64,000 nucleotides of DNA from Pseudonocardia kunmingensis (GTDB lineage: Bacteria; Actinomycetota; Actinomycetes; Mycobacteriales; Pseudonocardiaceae): positions 285,320-349,319 of the forward strand of contig NZ_VFPA01000007.1 of the NCBI RefSeq assembly GCF_006716445.1, written 5' to 3'. Shown here in pieces: positions 48,659 through 56,742 of the stretch (its first letter is position 1; each line of letters begins with the position of its first letter). The notes beneath the pieces were generated by a model that was not told the origin of the DNA, made no database searches, and saw nothing but the letters and a program-made list of their open reading frames with translations. The translations under genes were made by a program, and so were the position numbers.

Positions 48659-49523
48659 CGTCGCTCTCCCCGAACAGGTCCTCGGCCGGTGCCCCCCGTC
48701 CGTCGGCCGGGACGTACTCCTCGACGTCGAGGAACGGCTGCGCGACCATGTTGCTCACCGCGAAGGCCGTGGCCCCCTCCCCCTCCCACACCGCCACCTG
48801 CGTGGCGTGGGCGCGCAGGGCGCGCAGGCGCGCGTCCCGCTGGGACGTGACGTCGATCCTCGTGCCGATGGTGCCGTCCGGCACGCTGGGCAGCTCGTCG
48901 GGCCCCGGCATCCGGAACGGCAGCCCGGGCGCGTCGGCGAGCCGGGCGAGCCCGGCCTCGAGCCCGGCCCGGCCCACCACCGTGCTGAACAGCCGTGCCG
49001 GCACCCGCCGCACCGCGGCCGCGGTGATGTCGTGCGCGCGGACGTGGTCGGGGTGGCCGTAGCCACCGTCGGGGGCGTAGGTGACGACGACCTGCGGACG
49101 CACCTCCTCCAGCACGGCGACGAGCGCATCGACCTCCGCGTCGAAGTGCTCGGGCCGGGCGAACGCGCGCGGGTGCAACCGCTCCGGCAGCGCCGCCCGC
49201 ACCCCGTGCCCGGCGAGCGCCATCCCCGAGTCGCGCCACCGCCCGGGTCCGCCCAGGAACCGGTGGTCCCGCACGCCCAGCGCGGAGCACGCGGCGGCCA
49301 GCTCGCCGATCCGGTAGCCGCCGAGCTGGTCACCCCGCTCGGGCGCGAGCTCGGCGAGCTCGGCGGGGATCACCTCGCCCTGCTCCCCGAGCGTGCAGGT
49401 CACGAGCGTGACCGCGGTGTCCGGCTCCGCCGCGTACCGCGCGATCGTGCCGCCGGTGGCCAGCGTCTCGTCGTCGGGATGGGCGTGCACCAGGAGCAGT
49501 CTCCGCCGGGCAGGAGGCGTCAC
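48651..49523 (-). CDS. mshB: GlcNAc-Ins deacetylase MshB (mycothiol synthesis)
   Basis: 290-residue LmbE/PIG-L zinc deacetylase. Zinc motif AHPDDE (residues 14-19) and third ligand in YGHPDHVRAHD (about 145). LHPRAFARPEH and the long C-terminus match MshB rather than the related Mca. It removes acetyl from GlcNAc-inositol, giving the amine to which MshC adds cysteine. Its presence marks a mycothiol-producing actinobacterium. First gene of a three-gene operon, divergent from the oligopeptide transporter. Confidence 0.9.
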   Translation of the reverse strand: MTPPARRRLLLVHAHPDDETLATGGTIARYAAEPDTAVTLVTCTLGEQGEVIPAELAELAPERGDQLGGYRIGELAAACSALGVRDHRFLGGPGRWRDSGMALAGHGVRAALPERLHPRAFARPEHFDAEVDALVAVLEEVRPQVVVTYAPDGGYGHPDHVRAHDITAAAVRRVPARLFSTVVGRAGLEAGLARLADAPGLPFRMPGPDELPSVPDGTIGTRIDVTSQRDARLRALRAHATQVAVWEGEGATAFAVSNMVAQPFLDVEEYVPADGRGAPAEDLFGESDDG

Positions 49524-49580
49524 GGTCGCACTCTACGTGGACGTACGACACACACCCGAGTGGACGGGACGCAACACATT

Positions 49581-49608
49581 TGTGACCTTCAGGACTCAGT
49601 CGGTCACA
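49581..49608. promoter_or_regulatory. Inverted repeat TGTGACC-N14-GGTCACA
   Basis: Perfect 7-bp inverted repeat (49581-49587 and 49602-49608) in the divergent mshB/oligopeptide spacer, in a less GC-rich patch. A dimeric regulator could bind it, but spacing is longer than a CRP site and no regulator gene is near. Confidence 0.4.
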
Positions 49609-49694
49609 GTGAGACGCGTTACGGTCCCCGCCGGAAGCACCAGCGACGCGGCTGGCGCGCGACCCGCGCTGCCGCCAGAGGGATTCGGGAGCCC

Positions 49695-51350
49695 ATGCGA
49701 GCACGACGAGCGACTGCCTGGTTGGCGTTGCCGGTCTCCGTCGCCCTGCTGACCACCGCGTGCGGTGGCGGGGGCACGGACGGCGGGGACGGCGCGGACG
49801 CGGGCGGCGCGCCGACCGACGTCACGATCAGTGTGAACAGCACCGAGCCGGAGAACCCGCTGGTGCCGGGCAACACGAACGAGACCGGCGGCGGCAAGGT
49901 CATCGACGCGCTGTTCAGCCCGCTCGTCGAGTACAACCCGGAGACGGCCGAGCCGGAGAACCTGGTCGCCGAGTCGATCGAGACCACCGACTCGCGGGTC
50001 TACACGATCACGATCCGGGACGGCTGGACGTTCCACGACGGCACCCCCGTCACCGCGCAGAACTTCGTCAACGCCTGGAACTTCACCGCGTACTCCCCCA
50101 ACGGTCAGCAGAACGGGTCGTTCTTCTCCCAGATCCAGGGCTACGCGGACGTCCACACCGAGGACCCCGACGGCGCCTCCGGTCCGCAGGAGGCGCCGCA
50201 GCCCGCGGCGCAGGAGATGTCCGGCCTGCGGGCCGTCGACGACCGGACGCTCGAGGTCACCCTCTCCGAACCGTTCGCGGTGTTCCCCACCATGCTCGGC
50301 TACCGGGCCTTCGCGCCGCTGCCCGACTCGTTCTTCGCCGACCAGGCCGCCTGGGAGGCCAACCCGATCGGCAACGGCCCGTTCCGCTACGTCTCCCGCC
50401 AGCCGGGCGTGAACATCGAGGTCGAGCGCTACGAGGAGTGGCCGGGCGACCCGAAGCCCTCGATCGGCGGCGTCGAGTTCCGCTTCTACGAGTCGGCCGA
50501 GGCCGCCTACGCCGACGTCGTGGCGAGCAACCTCGACTTCATCGAGGTCATCCCGCCGTCGGGCCTCGCGGGCAACCTGTACGAGACCGACCTCGCCGGG
50601 CGCAGCATCTCCAAGACCTACCTCGGCGTGCAGCGGCTGGGCTTCCCCCTCTACGACGCGCGCTACCAGGACCCGCGGCTGCGGCAGGCCATCTCCATGG
50701 CGATCGACCGGGAGGCGGTCAACCAGCAGATCTTCGGCGGCACCCGCCCGCCCGCCGACGGCCTCGTGGCGCCCAACGTGCCGGGCCGCGCCGAGAACCA
50801 GTGCGGCGAGCTGTGCACGCACAACCCGGAGCGGGCCAGGCAGCTGTTCGCGGAGTCCGGCTTCCAGGGTCCGATCGAGCTCACCTCGAACGCCGACTCC
50901 GGCAACGCCGAGTGGATGCAGGCCACCTGCGTGACGATCACGAACTCGCTCGGCGTGCCGTGCAACTTCGTGCCGGTGCCCACGTTCGGCGAGTTCCGCA
51001 CGGCGATCAACGCCCGGGAGATGAGCCAGCTCTACCGCACCGGCTGGGTGGCCGACTACCCGTCGATCGAGAACTTCCTCAACCCGATGTACCGCACCGG
51101 CGCCTCCACCAACGACGGCGAGTACTCCAACCCGGCGGTCGACGCGAAGCTCGCGGAGGCCGACGCGGCACCGTCGATCGAGGCGGGCAACGCCCTCTAC
51201 CAGGAGGCGGAACGCATGATCATCCAGGACATGCCCGCGATCCCGGTGTACTTCCAGTCCTTCCAGGCCGGCTGGTCGGAGCGGATGCAGAACGTCACGG
51301 TGACACCGTTCCGCGAGCTCGACCTGGAAAGCGTCACGGTCTCGGAGTGA
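49695..51350 (+). CDS. Oligopeptide/dipeptide ABC transporter, substrate-binding lipoprotein
   Basis: 551-residue SBP family 5 lipoprotein. Lipobox LLTTAC with C23; DFVNAWN-like block QNFVNAWNFTAYSP; FGEF and VADYPSIENFLNPMY near the C-terminus are typical of DppA/OppA. Binds peptides outside the membrane. ATG at 49695 with GGGAG upstream; the frame before it is antisense to mshB. Hairpins at 51374-51437 separate it from the permease genes and could set its higher expression. Confidence 0.9.
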   Translation: MRARRATAWLALPVSVALLTTACGGGGTDGGDGADAGGAPTDVTISVNSTEPENPLVPGNTNETGGGKVIDALFSPLVEYNPETAEPENLVAESIETTDSRVYTITIRDGWTFHDGTPVTAQNFVNAWNFTAYSPNGQQNGSFFSQIQGYADVHTEDPDGASGPQEAPQPAAQEMSGLRAVDDRTLEVTLSEPFAVFPTMLGYRAFAPLPDSFFADQAAWEANPIGNGPFRYVSRQPGVNIEVERYEEWPGDPKPSIGGVEFRFYESAEAAYADVVASNLDFIEVIPPSGLAGNLYETDLAGRSISKTYLGVQRLGFPLYDARYQDPRLRQAISMAIDREAVNQQIFGGTRPPADGLVAPNVPGRAENQCGELCTHNPERARQLFAESGFQGPIELTSNADSGNAEWMQATCVTITNSLGVPCNFVPVPTFGEFRTAINAREMSQLYRTGWVADYPSIENFLNPMYRTGASTNDGEYSNPAVDAKLAEADAAPSIEAGNALYQEAERMIIQDMPAIPVYFQSFQAGWSERMQNVTVTPFRELDLESVTVSE

Positions 51351-51373
51351 CCTACACGCACAGGAAGTGACGG

Positions 51374-51437
51374 CGGCGGCCGGGCCACCCGACCCGGCCG
51401 CCGTCCGCGGTCGCGACCACGGCACAGAACGCCGTGG
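51374..51437 (+). terminator. Two intercistronic hairpins between binding protein and permeases
   Basis: Stem 1: 51374-51384 with 51393-51403, 11 bp perfect, loop 8. Stem 2: 51417-51423 with 51431-51437, 7 bp perfect. No T-run follows, so a partial terminator or mRNA-stabilising structure is likely. Confidence 0.55.
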
Positions 51438-51458
51438 CGCCAACCGGAAGGTGAAATC

Positions 51459-52385
51459 GTGGGACGCTACGTCCTCCGCCGGCTCCTCCAGCTAGTCCCG
51501 GTCTTCATCGGGACGACGTTCCTGATCTACCTCCTCGTCTGGGCCCTGCCCGGCGACCCGTTCGCGGGCAAGTGCGGTGAGCGGCCCTGCCCGGACGCCT
51601 ACATCACCCGTATGCGCGAGGAGTTCCACCTCGACGACAACGTCGTCGTCCAGTACCTGCGCTACCTGGGCAACCTGCTGCAGGGCGACTTCGGCGAGAC
51701 GTTCTCCGGCATCCCGGTGGGCGAGCTCATCGCCGACGCCTACCCGGTGACGCTGCGGCTGGCGATCGTCGCGCTGGTCATCGAGGCCGTCATCGGGCTG
51801 ATCGCCGGGATCCTCACCGGCCTGCGCTCGCGCGGCTTCCTCGACAACCTGGTCCTCGTCTCGACCCTGTTCCTGATCTCGATCCCGACGTTCGTCACCG
51901 GCTACGTGCTGCAGACGGTGCTCGGGCTGCGGCTGGGCATCATCAGCCCGACGGTCTCGTCCGAGGCGGGGTGGCTCGAGCTGCTCGTGCCCGGTTTCGT
52001 GCTCGGCAGCCTCTCGATGGCCTACGTGACCCGCCTGACCCGCACCTCCATCGCGGAGAACCGGCGCTCCGACTACGTGCGCACCGCCGTGGCGAAGGGC
52101 CTGGAGCCGCGCCGGGTGGTGGGCGTGCACCTGCTGCGCAACTCGCTCATCCCCGTCATCACGTTCCTCGGCGTGGACCTGGGGTCGCTGATGGGCGGGG
52201 CCATCGTCACCGAGGGCATCTTCAACATCCGGGGCATCGGTGGGCTGATCTTCCGCTCCATCGCCACCCGCGAGGGCGCCACCGTCACCGGGGTGGTCGT
52301 CCTGCTCGTGATCGTCTACCTGCTGATGAACCTGCTGGTCGACGTGCTCTACGCCGTTCTCGACCCGAGGATCCGCTATGTCTGA
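51459..52385 (+). CDS. Oligopeptide ABC transporter permease (DppB/OppB type)
   Basis: 308-residue permease with six helices; N-terminal YVLRRLLQLVPVFIGTTFLIYLLVWALPGDPF is the OppB signature opening. The EAA loop is SDYVRTAVAKGLEPRRVVGVHLLRNSLIP. Forms the channel with the next gene product. GTG at 51459 with GGAAGG 8 bases upstream. Eight-base overlap with the next gene. Confidence 0.92.
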   Translation: MGRYVLRRLLQLVPVFIGTTFLIYLLVWALPGDPFAGKCGERPCPDAYITRMREEFHLDDNVVVQYLRYLGNLLQGDFGETFSGIPVGELIADAYPVTLRLAIVALVIEAVIGLIAGILTGLRSRGFLDNLVLVSTLFLISIPTFVTGYVLQTVLGLRLGIISPTVSSEAGWLELLVPGFVLGSLSMAYVTRLTRTSIAENRRSDYVRTAVAKGLEPRRVVGVHLLRNSLIPVITFLGVDLGSLMGGAIVTEGIFNIRGIGGLIFRSIATREGATVTGVVVLLVIVYLLMNLLVDVLYAVLDPRIRYV

Positions 52386-53328
52386 CCCCAGCGCACTGGG
52401 CACCGCAGGGCCGATCGCCGAGGCGGGCCCCGACCTGGCGGCCGGCGGCGAGGGCCCGGACACGCCCCGCAGCCTGGGCTCCGACGCCTGGCACGACCTG
52501 CGCCGCCGCCCGCTGTTCCTGATCTCGGTCGCGCTGATCGCGGTGCTGCTCGTGCTCGCCGCCTTCCCGCAGCTGTTCACCTCGGTGGACCCCACCGCGG
52601 GCGACCTGTCCCGTAGCAGGCAGGCGCCGTCGGCGCAGGCCTGGTTCGGCTACGACCTGCTGGGCCGCGACGTGTACGCCCGCACGATCTACGGCACCCG
52701 CGTCTCGATCATCGTCGGCGTGCTGGCCACCACCTTCACGCTGGTCATCGGGGGCGTGTTCGGCCTGCTGGCGGGGTTCTACGGCGGCTGGGTGGACAAC
52801 CTGGTCTCCCGGGTCACCGACGTCTTCTTCGGCCTGCCGTTCGTGCTCGGCGCGATCGTGATCCTCTCGACGTTCCGCGAGTCGGTCGGCGGCGACGCCG
52901 TCGGCATCACCTCGCTGGTCGTGCTGACCATGGCGGTGCTCTCGTGGCCCGTCACGATGCGGATCATGCGCTCGGCCGCGATCGCGGCCCGCGACCAGGA
53001 CTACGTCCGCGCCGCCCGCGCGCTCGGCGCCGGACCGGCGCGGGTGATCTGGCAGCACATGCTGCCCAACTGCCTCGCTCCCGTGCTGGTCTACGCCACG
53101 ATCTCGCTCGGTTCCTTCATCGGCGCCGAGGCCACGTTGTCGTTCCTGGGCATCGGGCTGCGCGAGCCGGTGGTCTCGTGGGGCGTGATGATCAGCGAGG
53201 CCCGCGACTACCTGCGCGTGGCCCCGTTCCTGCTGCTGTTCCCCGCCGCGTTCCTCGCCGTCACGGTGCTCGCCTTCGTGATGCTGGGCGACGCCGTGCG
53301 CGAGGCGTTCGACCCGAAGGGCCGCTGA
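52378..53328 (+). CDS. Oligopeptide ABC transporter permease (DppC/OppC type)
   Basis: 316 residues. A 45-residue cytosolic N-terminus precedes helices. DLLGRDVYARTIYGTRVSIIVG is the OppC signature and QDYVRAARALGAGPARVIWQHMLPN is the EAA loop. ATG inside the end of the preceding permease gene. Its TGA shares a base with the next ATG. Confidence 0.92.
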   Translation: MSDPSALGTAGPIAEAGPDLAAGGEGPDTPRSLGSDAWHDLRRRPLFLISVALIAVLLVLAAFPQLFTSVDPTAGDLSRSRQAPSAQAWFGYDLLGRDVYARTIYGTRVSIIVGVLATTFTLVIGGVFGLLAGFYGGWVDNLVSRVTDVFFGLPFVLGAIVILSTFRESVGGDAVGITSLVVLTMAVLSWPVTMRIMRSAAIAARDQDYVRAARALGAGPARVIWQHMLPNCLAPVLVYATISLGSFIGAEATLSFLGIGLREPVVSWGVMISEARDYLRVAPFLLLFPAAFLAVTVLAFVMLGDAVREAFDPKGR

Positions 53329-54323
53329 TGGACCTGCACAAGGAGCCACCGCTGCTCGAGGTCGACGGGCTGCACGTGGAGTTCCGCACCCGCGACGGCG
53401 TCGCGAAGGTGCTCAACGGCGTCGACTACCACGTGGGCGCGGGCGAGACGCTCGCCGTGCTGGGCGAGTCCGGCTCGGGCAAGAGCGTCACCGCCAACAC
53501 CGTCATGGGGATCCTGGAGAGCCCGCCGGGCGTGGTCACCGGCGGTGCGGTGCGCTACCGGGGCGAGGAGCTGCTGACGGCCGCGCCGGAGCGGCGGCGC
53601 GCGTTGCGCGGCGAGCACATCGCGATGATCTTCCAGGATGCACTGTCTGCGCTGAACCCGGTGTTCACCGTCGGGTTCCAGATCGGCGAGCAGCTGCGGA
53701 CGCGGCGCGGCATGAGCCGCCGCGACGCCGAGAAGCGCGCCGTGGAGCTGCTGGACCTGGTGGGCATCCCGGGCGCGAAGCAGCGGGTGCGCGACCACCC
53801 GCACCAGTTCTCCGGTGGCATGCGCCAGCGCGTCATGATCGCGATGTCGCTGGCGCTCGACCCGGACGTGCTCATCGCCGACGAGCCCACCACGGCCCTC
53901 GACGTCACGGTGCAGGCCCAGATCATGGACCTGCTCGCCGAGATACAGGCCGAGCGGCACATGGGCCTGATCCTGATCACGCACGACCTGGGCGTGGTCG
54001 CGGAGGTGGCCGACCGGATCGCCGTGATGTACGCGGGGCGGATCGTGGAGCACGCCGACGTGCACGCGCTCTACGCCAACCCCTGCCACCCCTACACCCG
54101 CGCGTTGCTCGAGTCGATCCCGCGGGTGGACACGAAGGGCAGCACGCTGCGGGCGATCAAGGGCCTGCCGCCCAGCCTCACCCGCATCCCGCCCGGGTGC
54201 CCGTTCCACCCGCGCTGCCCGATGGCCGCCGACGTCTGCCGCGAGGTGGTGCCCCCGCTGGAGCTGCTGCCCGCCGGACGCTCGTCGGCGTGCCTGTTCG
54301 CCGAGGAGCTGGTCAGGCGATGA
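53328..54323 (+). CDS. Oligopeptide ABC transporter ATP-binding protein (DppD/OppD type)
   Basis: 331 residues. Walker A GESGSGKS (about 45-52), signature FSGGMRQRVMIAMSLA, Walker B VLIADEPTTALDV. The C-terminal cluster C-x5-C (GCPFHPRCPMAADVC) probably binds an Fe-S cluster as in DppD. ATG at 53328 coupled to the permease stop (TGATG). Confidence 0.93.
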   Translation: MDLHKEPPLLEVDGLHVEFRTRDGVAKVLNGVDYHVGAGETLAVLGESGSGKSVTANTVMGILESPPGVVTGGAVRYRGEELLTAAPERRRALRGEHIAMIFQDALSALNPVFTVGFQIGEQLRTRRGMSRRDAEKRAVELLDLVGIPGAKQRVRDHPHQFSGGMRQRVMIAMSLALDPDVLIADEPTTALDVTVQAQIMDLLAEIQAERHMGLILITHDLGVVAEVADRIAVMYAGRIVEHADVHALYANPCHPYTRALLESIPRVDTKGSTLRAIKGLPPSLTRIPPGCPFHPRCPMAADVCREVVPPLELLPAGRSSACLFAEELVRR

Positions 54324-55324
54324 GTCCGATCCTGGAGGTCGAGGACCTCGTCAAGCACTTCCCGGTGCAGACCGGCATCGTCATCAAGCGCACCGTGGGG
54401 CACGTGCGGGCCGTCGACGGCGTGTCGTTCGACCTGCACAAGGGCGAGACGCTCGGGGTGGTCGGCGAGTCCGGCTGCGGGAAGTCGACGCTCGCGCAGG
54501 TGCTGATGCGGCTGGAGCCGCCGACGTCGGGGAAGGTCCGCTTCCACGGCGAGGACGTGTTCGCCAAGCGCGGCAAGGCGCTGCAGTCCCTGCGCCGGCA
54601 GATCCAGATCGTGCTGCAGGACCCGTACACGTCGCTGAACCCGCGGATGACCGTCGGCGACATCGTCGGGGAGCCGTTCGAGATCCACCCCGAGGTGGCC
54701 CCGAAGGGTGAGCGGCGCAGACGTGTGCAGGACCTGCTCGACGTGGTCGGGCTCAACCCCGAGCACATCAACCGCTACCCGCACCAGTTCTCCGGCGGGC
54801 AGCGGCAGCGGATCGGGATCGCCCGCGCACTCGCGCTGAAGCCGGAAGTGATCATCTGCGACGAACCGGTGTCCGCGCTCGACGTGTCCATCCAGGCGCA
54901 GGTGATGAACCTGCTGGGCGACCTGCAGCGCGAGTTCGGGCTCTCCTACGTCTTCATCGCCCACGACCTGTCGGTGGTGCGGCACCTGTCCGACCGCGTG
55001 GCCGTCATGTACCTGGGCAAGATCGTCGAGATCGGCTCGGAGGACGAGATCTACAACCGTCCGGCGCACCCGTACACGCAGGCCCTGCTCTCGGCCGTGC
55101 CGGTGCCCGACCCGGCCGTGCGCGCCGCCCGCGCCCGCATCCGCCTGACGGGCGACGTCCCGAGCCCGGTGAACCCGCCGAGCGGCTGCCGCTTCCGCAC
55201 GCGGTGCTGGAAGGCCACGGAGATCTGCGAGGACGAGGTGCCGGACCTGGTCGTGCGCGGCGGCGGCCACCACCCGAGCGCCTGCCACCACGCCGAGGAA
55301 CAGCACCTGCTGCCGTCGACCTGA
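54320..55324 (+). CDS. Oligopeptide ABC transporter ATP-binding protein (DppF/OppF type)
   Basis: 334 residues. Walker A GESGCGKST, signature FSGGQRQRIGIARALA, Walker B VIICDEPVSALDV and the C-terminal Cys-containing GCRFRTRCWKATEIC. Second ATPase of the transporter; ATGA overlap with the first. Last gene of a five-gene oligopeptide uptake operon, followed by palindrome family A. Confidence 0.93.
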   Translation: MSPILEVEDLVKHFPVQTGIVIKRTVGHVRAVDGVSFDLHKGETLGVVGESGCGKSTLAQVLMRLEPPTSGKVRFHGEDVFAKRGKALQSLRRQIQIVLQDPYTSLNPRMTVGDIVGEPFEIHPEVAPKGERRRRVQDLLDVVGLNPEHINRYPHQFSGGQRQRIGIARALALKPEVIICDEPVSALDVSIQAQVMNLLGDLQREFGLSYVFIAHDLSVVRHLSDRVAVMYLGKIVEIGSEDEIYNRPAHPYTQALLSAVPVPDPAVRAARARIRLTGDVPSPVNPPSGCRFRTRCWKATEICEDEVPDLVVRGGGHHPSACHHAEEQHLLPST

Positions 55325-55354
55325 CCCAGGGGCTCCGGAAGCGCGATTCGCATG

Positions 55355-55401
55355 ACGAACGGCACTTTCGTCGGCTAGGTACCGACGAGAGTGCCGTTCG
55401 T
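55355..55401. terminator. Palindrome family A, copy 2 (oligopeptide/sulfatase junction)
   Basis: Arms 55355-55374 and 55382-55401, 20 bases with one mismatch, loop 7. Nearly the same arms as at 2826-2872. Separates convergent genes. Confidence 0.78.
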
Positions 55402-55431
55402 CCGGGTGGGAGCGTGCAGCGGGTCGATCGC

Positions 55432-56742
55432 CTACGCCGCGAGCGCGGCCCACCCCTCGTGGCGGATGCGGAACTGTTCCAACTCGCGGTCCAGCTCCCC
55501 GACCACCTCCGGGAAGCGCTCCGACACGTCGGTCGTCTCCGCCGGGTCGGCGCAGACGTCGAAGAGGGCGTGGTCGAGCACGTGGGGCGGGGTCATTCCC
55601 TCGCGGGGGTGGTGGACGCGCTTGAACCGCCCGCGCCGGACCGCCCACTGCCCGTCGTGGCTCCAGAACACCGCGCGGTCGTCGGCGCGGGCGTCGGCGT
55701 GGGCGGCCGGCTGTCGCAGGCCGGCCAGGAGCGAGCGGCCGTCGACGTCGGTGGGCTGCGGCGGACGGCCGTCGACGGCCTCGAGGATCGTCGGGAGCAG
55801 GTCCATCATGGCGCCCACGCCCGCGAAGTCGACGCCTGCGGGCAGCCGGCGCGGCCACGACACCATCGACGGCACCCGGATCCCGCCCTCGAACAGCGAC
55901 CCCTTCGTCCCGCGGAACCCGCCGGTGGAACCCCCGTCGTAGGAGACCTCCTCGCCGTCGAGCCAGTTGCGGCTCTCGGCCGACGGCCCGTTGTCGGAGG
56001 AGAAGAAGACGAGCGTGTCCTCGCGGAGGCCGTGCTCGTCGAGCGTGTCGAGGATCCGCCCGATCGCGTCGTCCATCGCGGCGACCATGGCCGCGGTGAT
56101 CCGGCGGCCGTCGGGCAGGTGCGCGAACCGGTCCACGTACTCGGCCGGGGCGTGCATCGGGTAGTGCGGCGCGTTGAACGGGACGTAGCAGAGGAACGGC
56201 CGCGCGTCGTCGCGCGCGACGAACTCCGACGCCCGCTCCCCGAGCACGGTCGTCAGGTAGTCCCCGTTGAGCCACACCTCCTCGTCGCCGTCCCAGAGGT
56301 CGTGGACCGGGTTGTGCGCACCCCAGTAGTAGATGTGCGAGTAGTAGTCCACGCAGCCGGCGCGGAACCCGAAGCTCTCGTCGAACCCGTGCTGCCGCGG
56401 GCTGAACTCGTGGTCCACCCCGAGGTGCCACTTGCCGAACATCCCGGTCCGGTAGCCCCGGCGGCGCAGCTCCGTCGCCAGCGTCTCCTGCCGGGGCAGG
56501 CCACGGGTGCGGCGATCCCCGCCCAGGATCGTCTCGACCCCTGCGTGCGCGGGGTAGCGCCCGGTCAGCAACGAGGCCCGCGACGGCGAGCAGACCGGCG
56601 AGTTGGAGTACCACTGCGGCAGCCGGACGCCGGACGCGCACAGCCGGTCGAGGTGGGGGGTGGCCACGTCGGCGGCCCCGAAGCAGCCGACGTCGCCCCA
56701 GCCGAGGTCATCGGCGTAGAGCACGAGGACGTTCGGTCTCAT
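55432..56742 (-). CDS. Type I (formylglycine) sulfatase
   Basis: 436-residue arylsulfatase-fold hydrolase. Metal Asp pair at D11-D12 (LYADDLGWGD); the C-S-P-S-R motif with C51 is the residue converted to formylglycine. FGKWHLG and FFSSDNGP carry other active-site groups. No signal peptide, so it is cytosolic. Desulfates a sugar or glycan after import. ATG overlaps the GH2 stop by four bases (ATGA). No formylglycine-generating enzyme gene is in the window. Confidence 0.9.
   Translation of the reverse strand: MRPNVLVLYADDLGWGDVGCFGAADVATPHLDRLCASGVRLPQWYSNSPVCSPSRASLLTGRYPAHAGVETILGGDRRTRGLPRQETLATELRRRGYRTGMFGKWHLGVDHEFSPRQHGFDESFGFRAGCVDYYSHIYYWGAHNPVHDLWDGDEEVWLNGDYLTTVLGERASEFVARDDARPFLCYVPFNAPHYPMHAPAEYVDRFAHLPDGRRITAAMVAAMDDAIGRILDTLDEHGLREDTLVFFSSDNGPSAESRNWLDGEEVSYDGGSTGGFRGTKGSLFEGGIRVPSMVSWPRRLPAGVDFAGVGAMMDLLPTILEAVDGRPPQPTDVDGRSLLAGLRQPAAHADARADDRAVFWSHDGQWAVRRGRFKRVHHPREGMTPPHVLDHALFDVCADPAETTDVSERFPEVVGELDRELEQFRIRHEGWAALAA

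Noticed and set aside
49581..49608. CRP-type site
   Set aside because: Half-sites are right in sequence but separated by 14 rather than about 6 bases.
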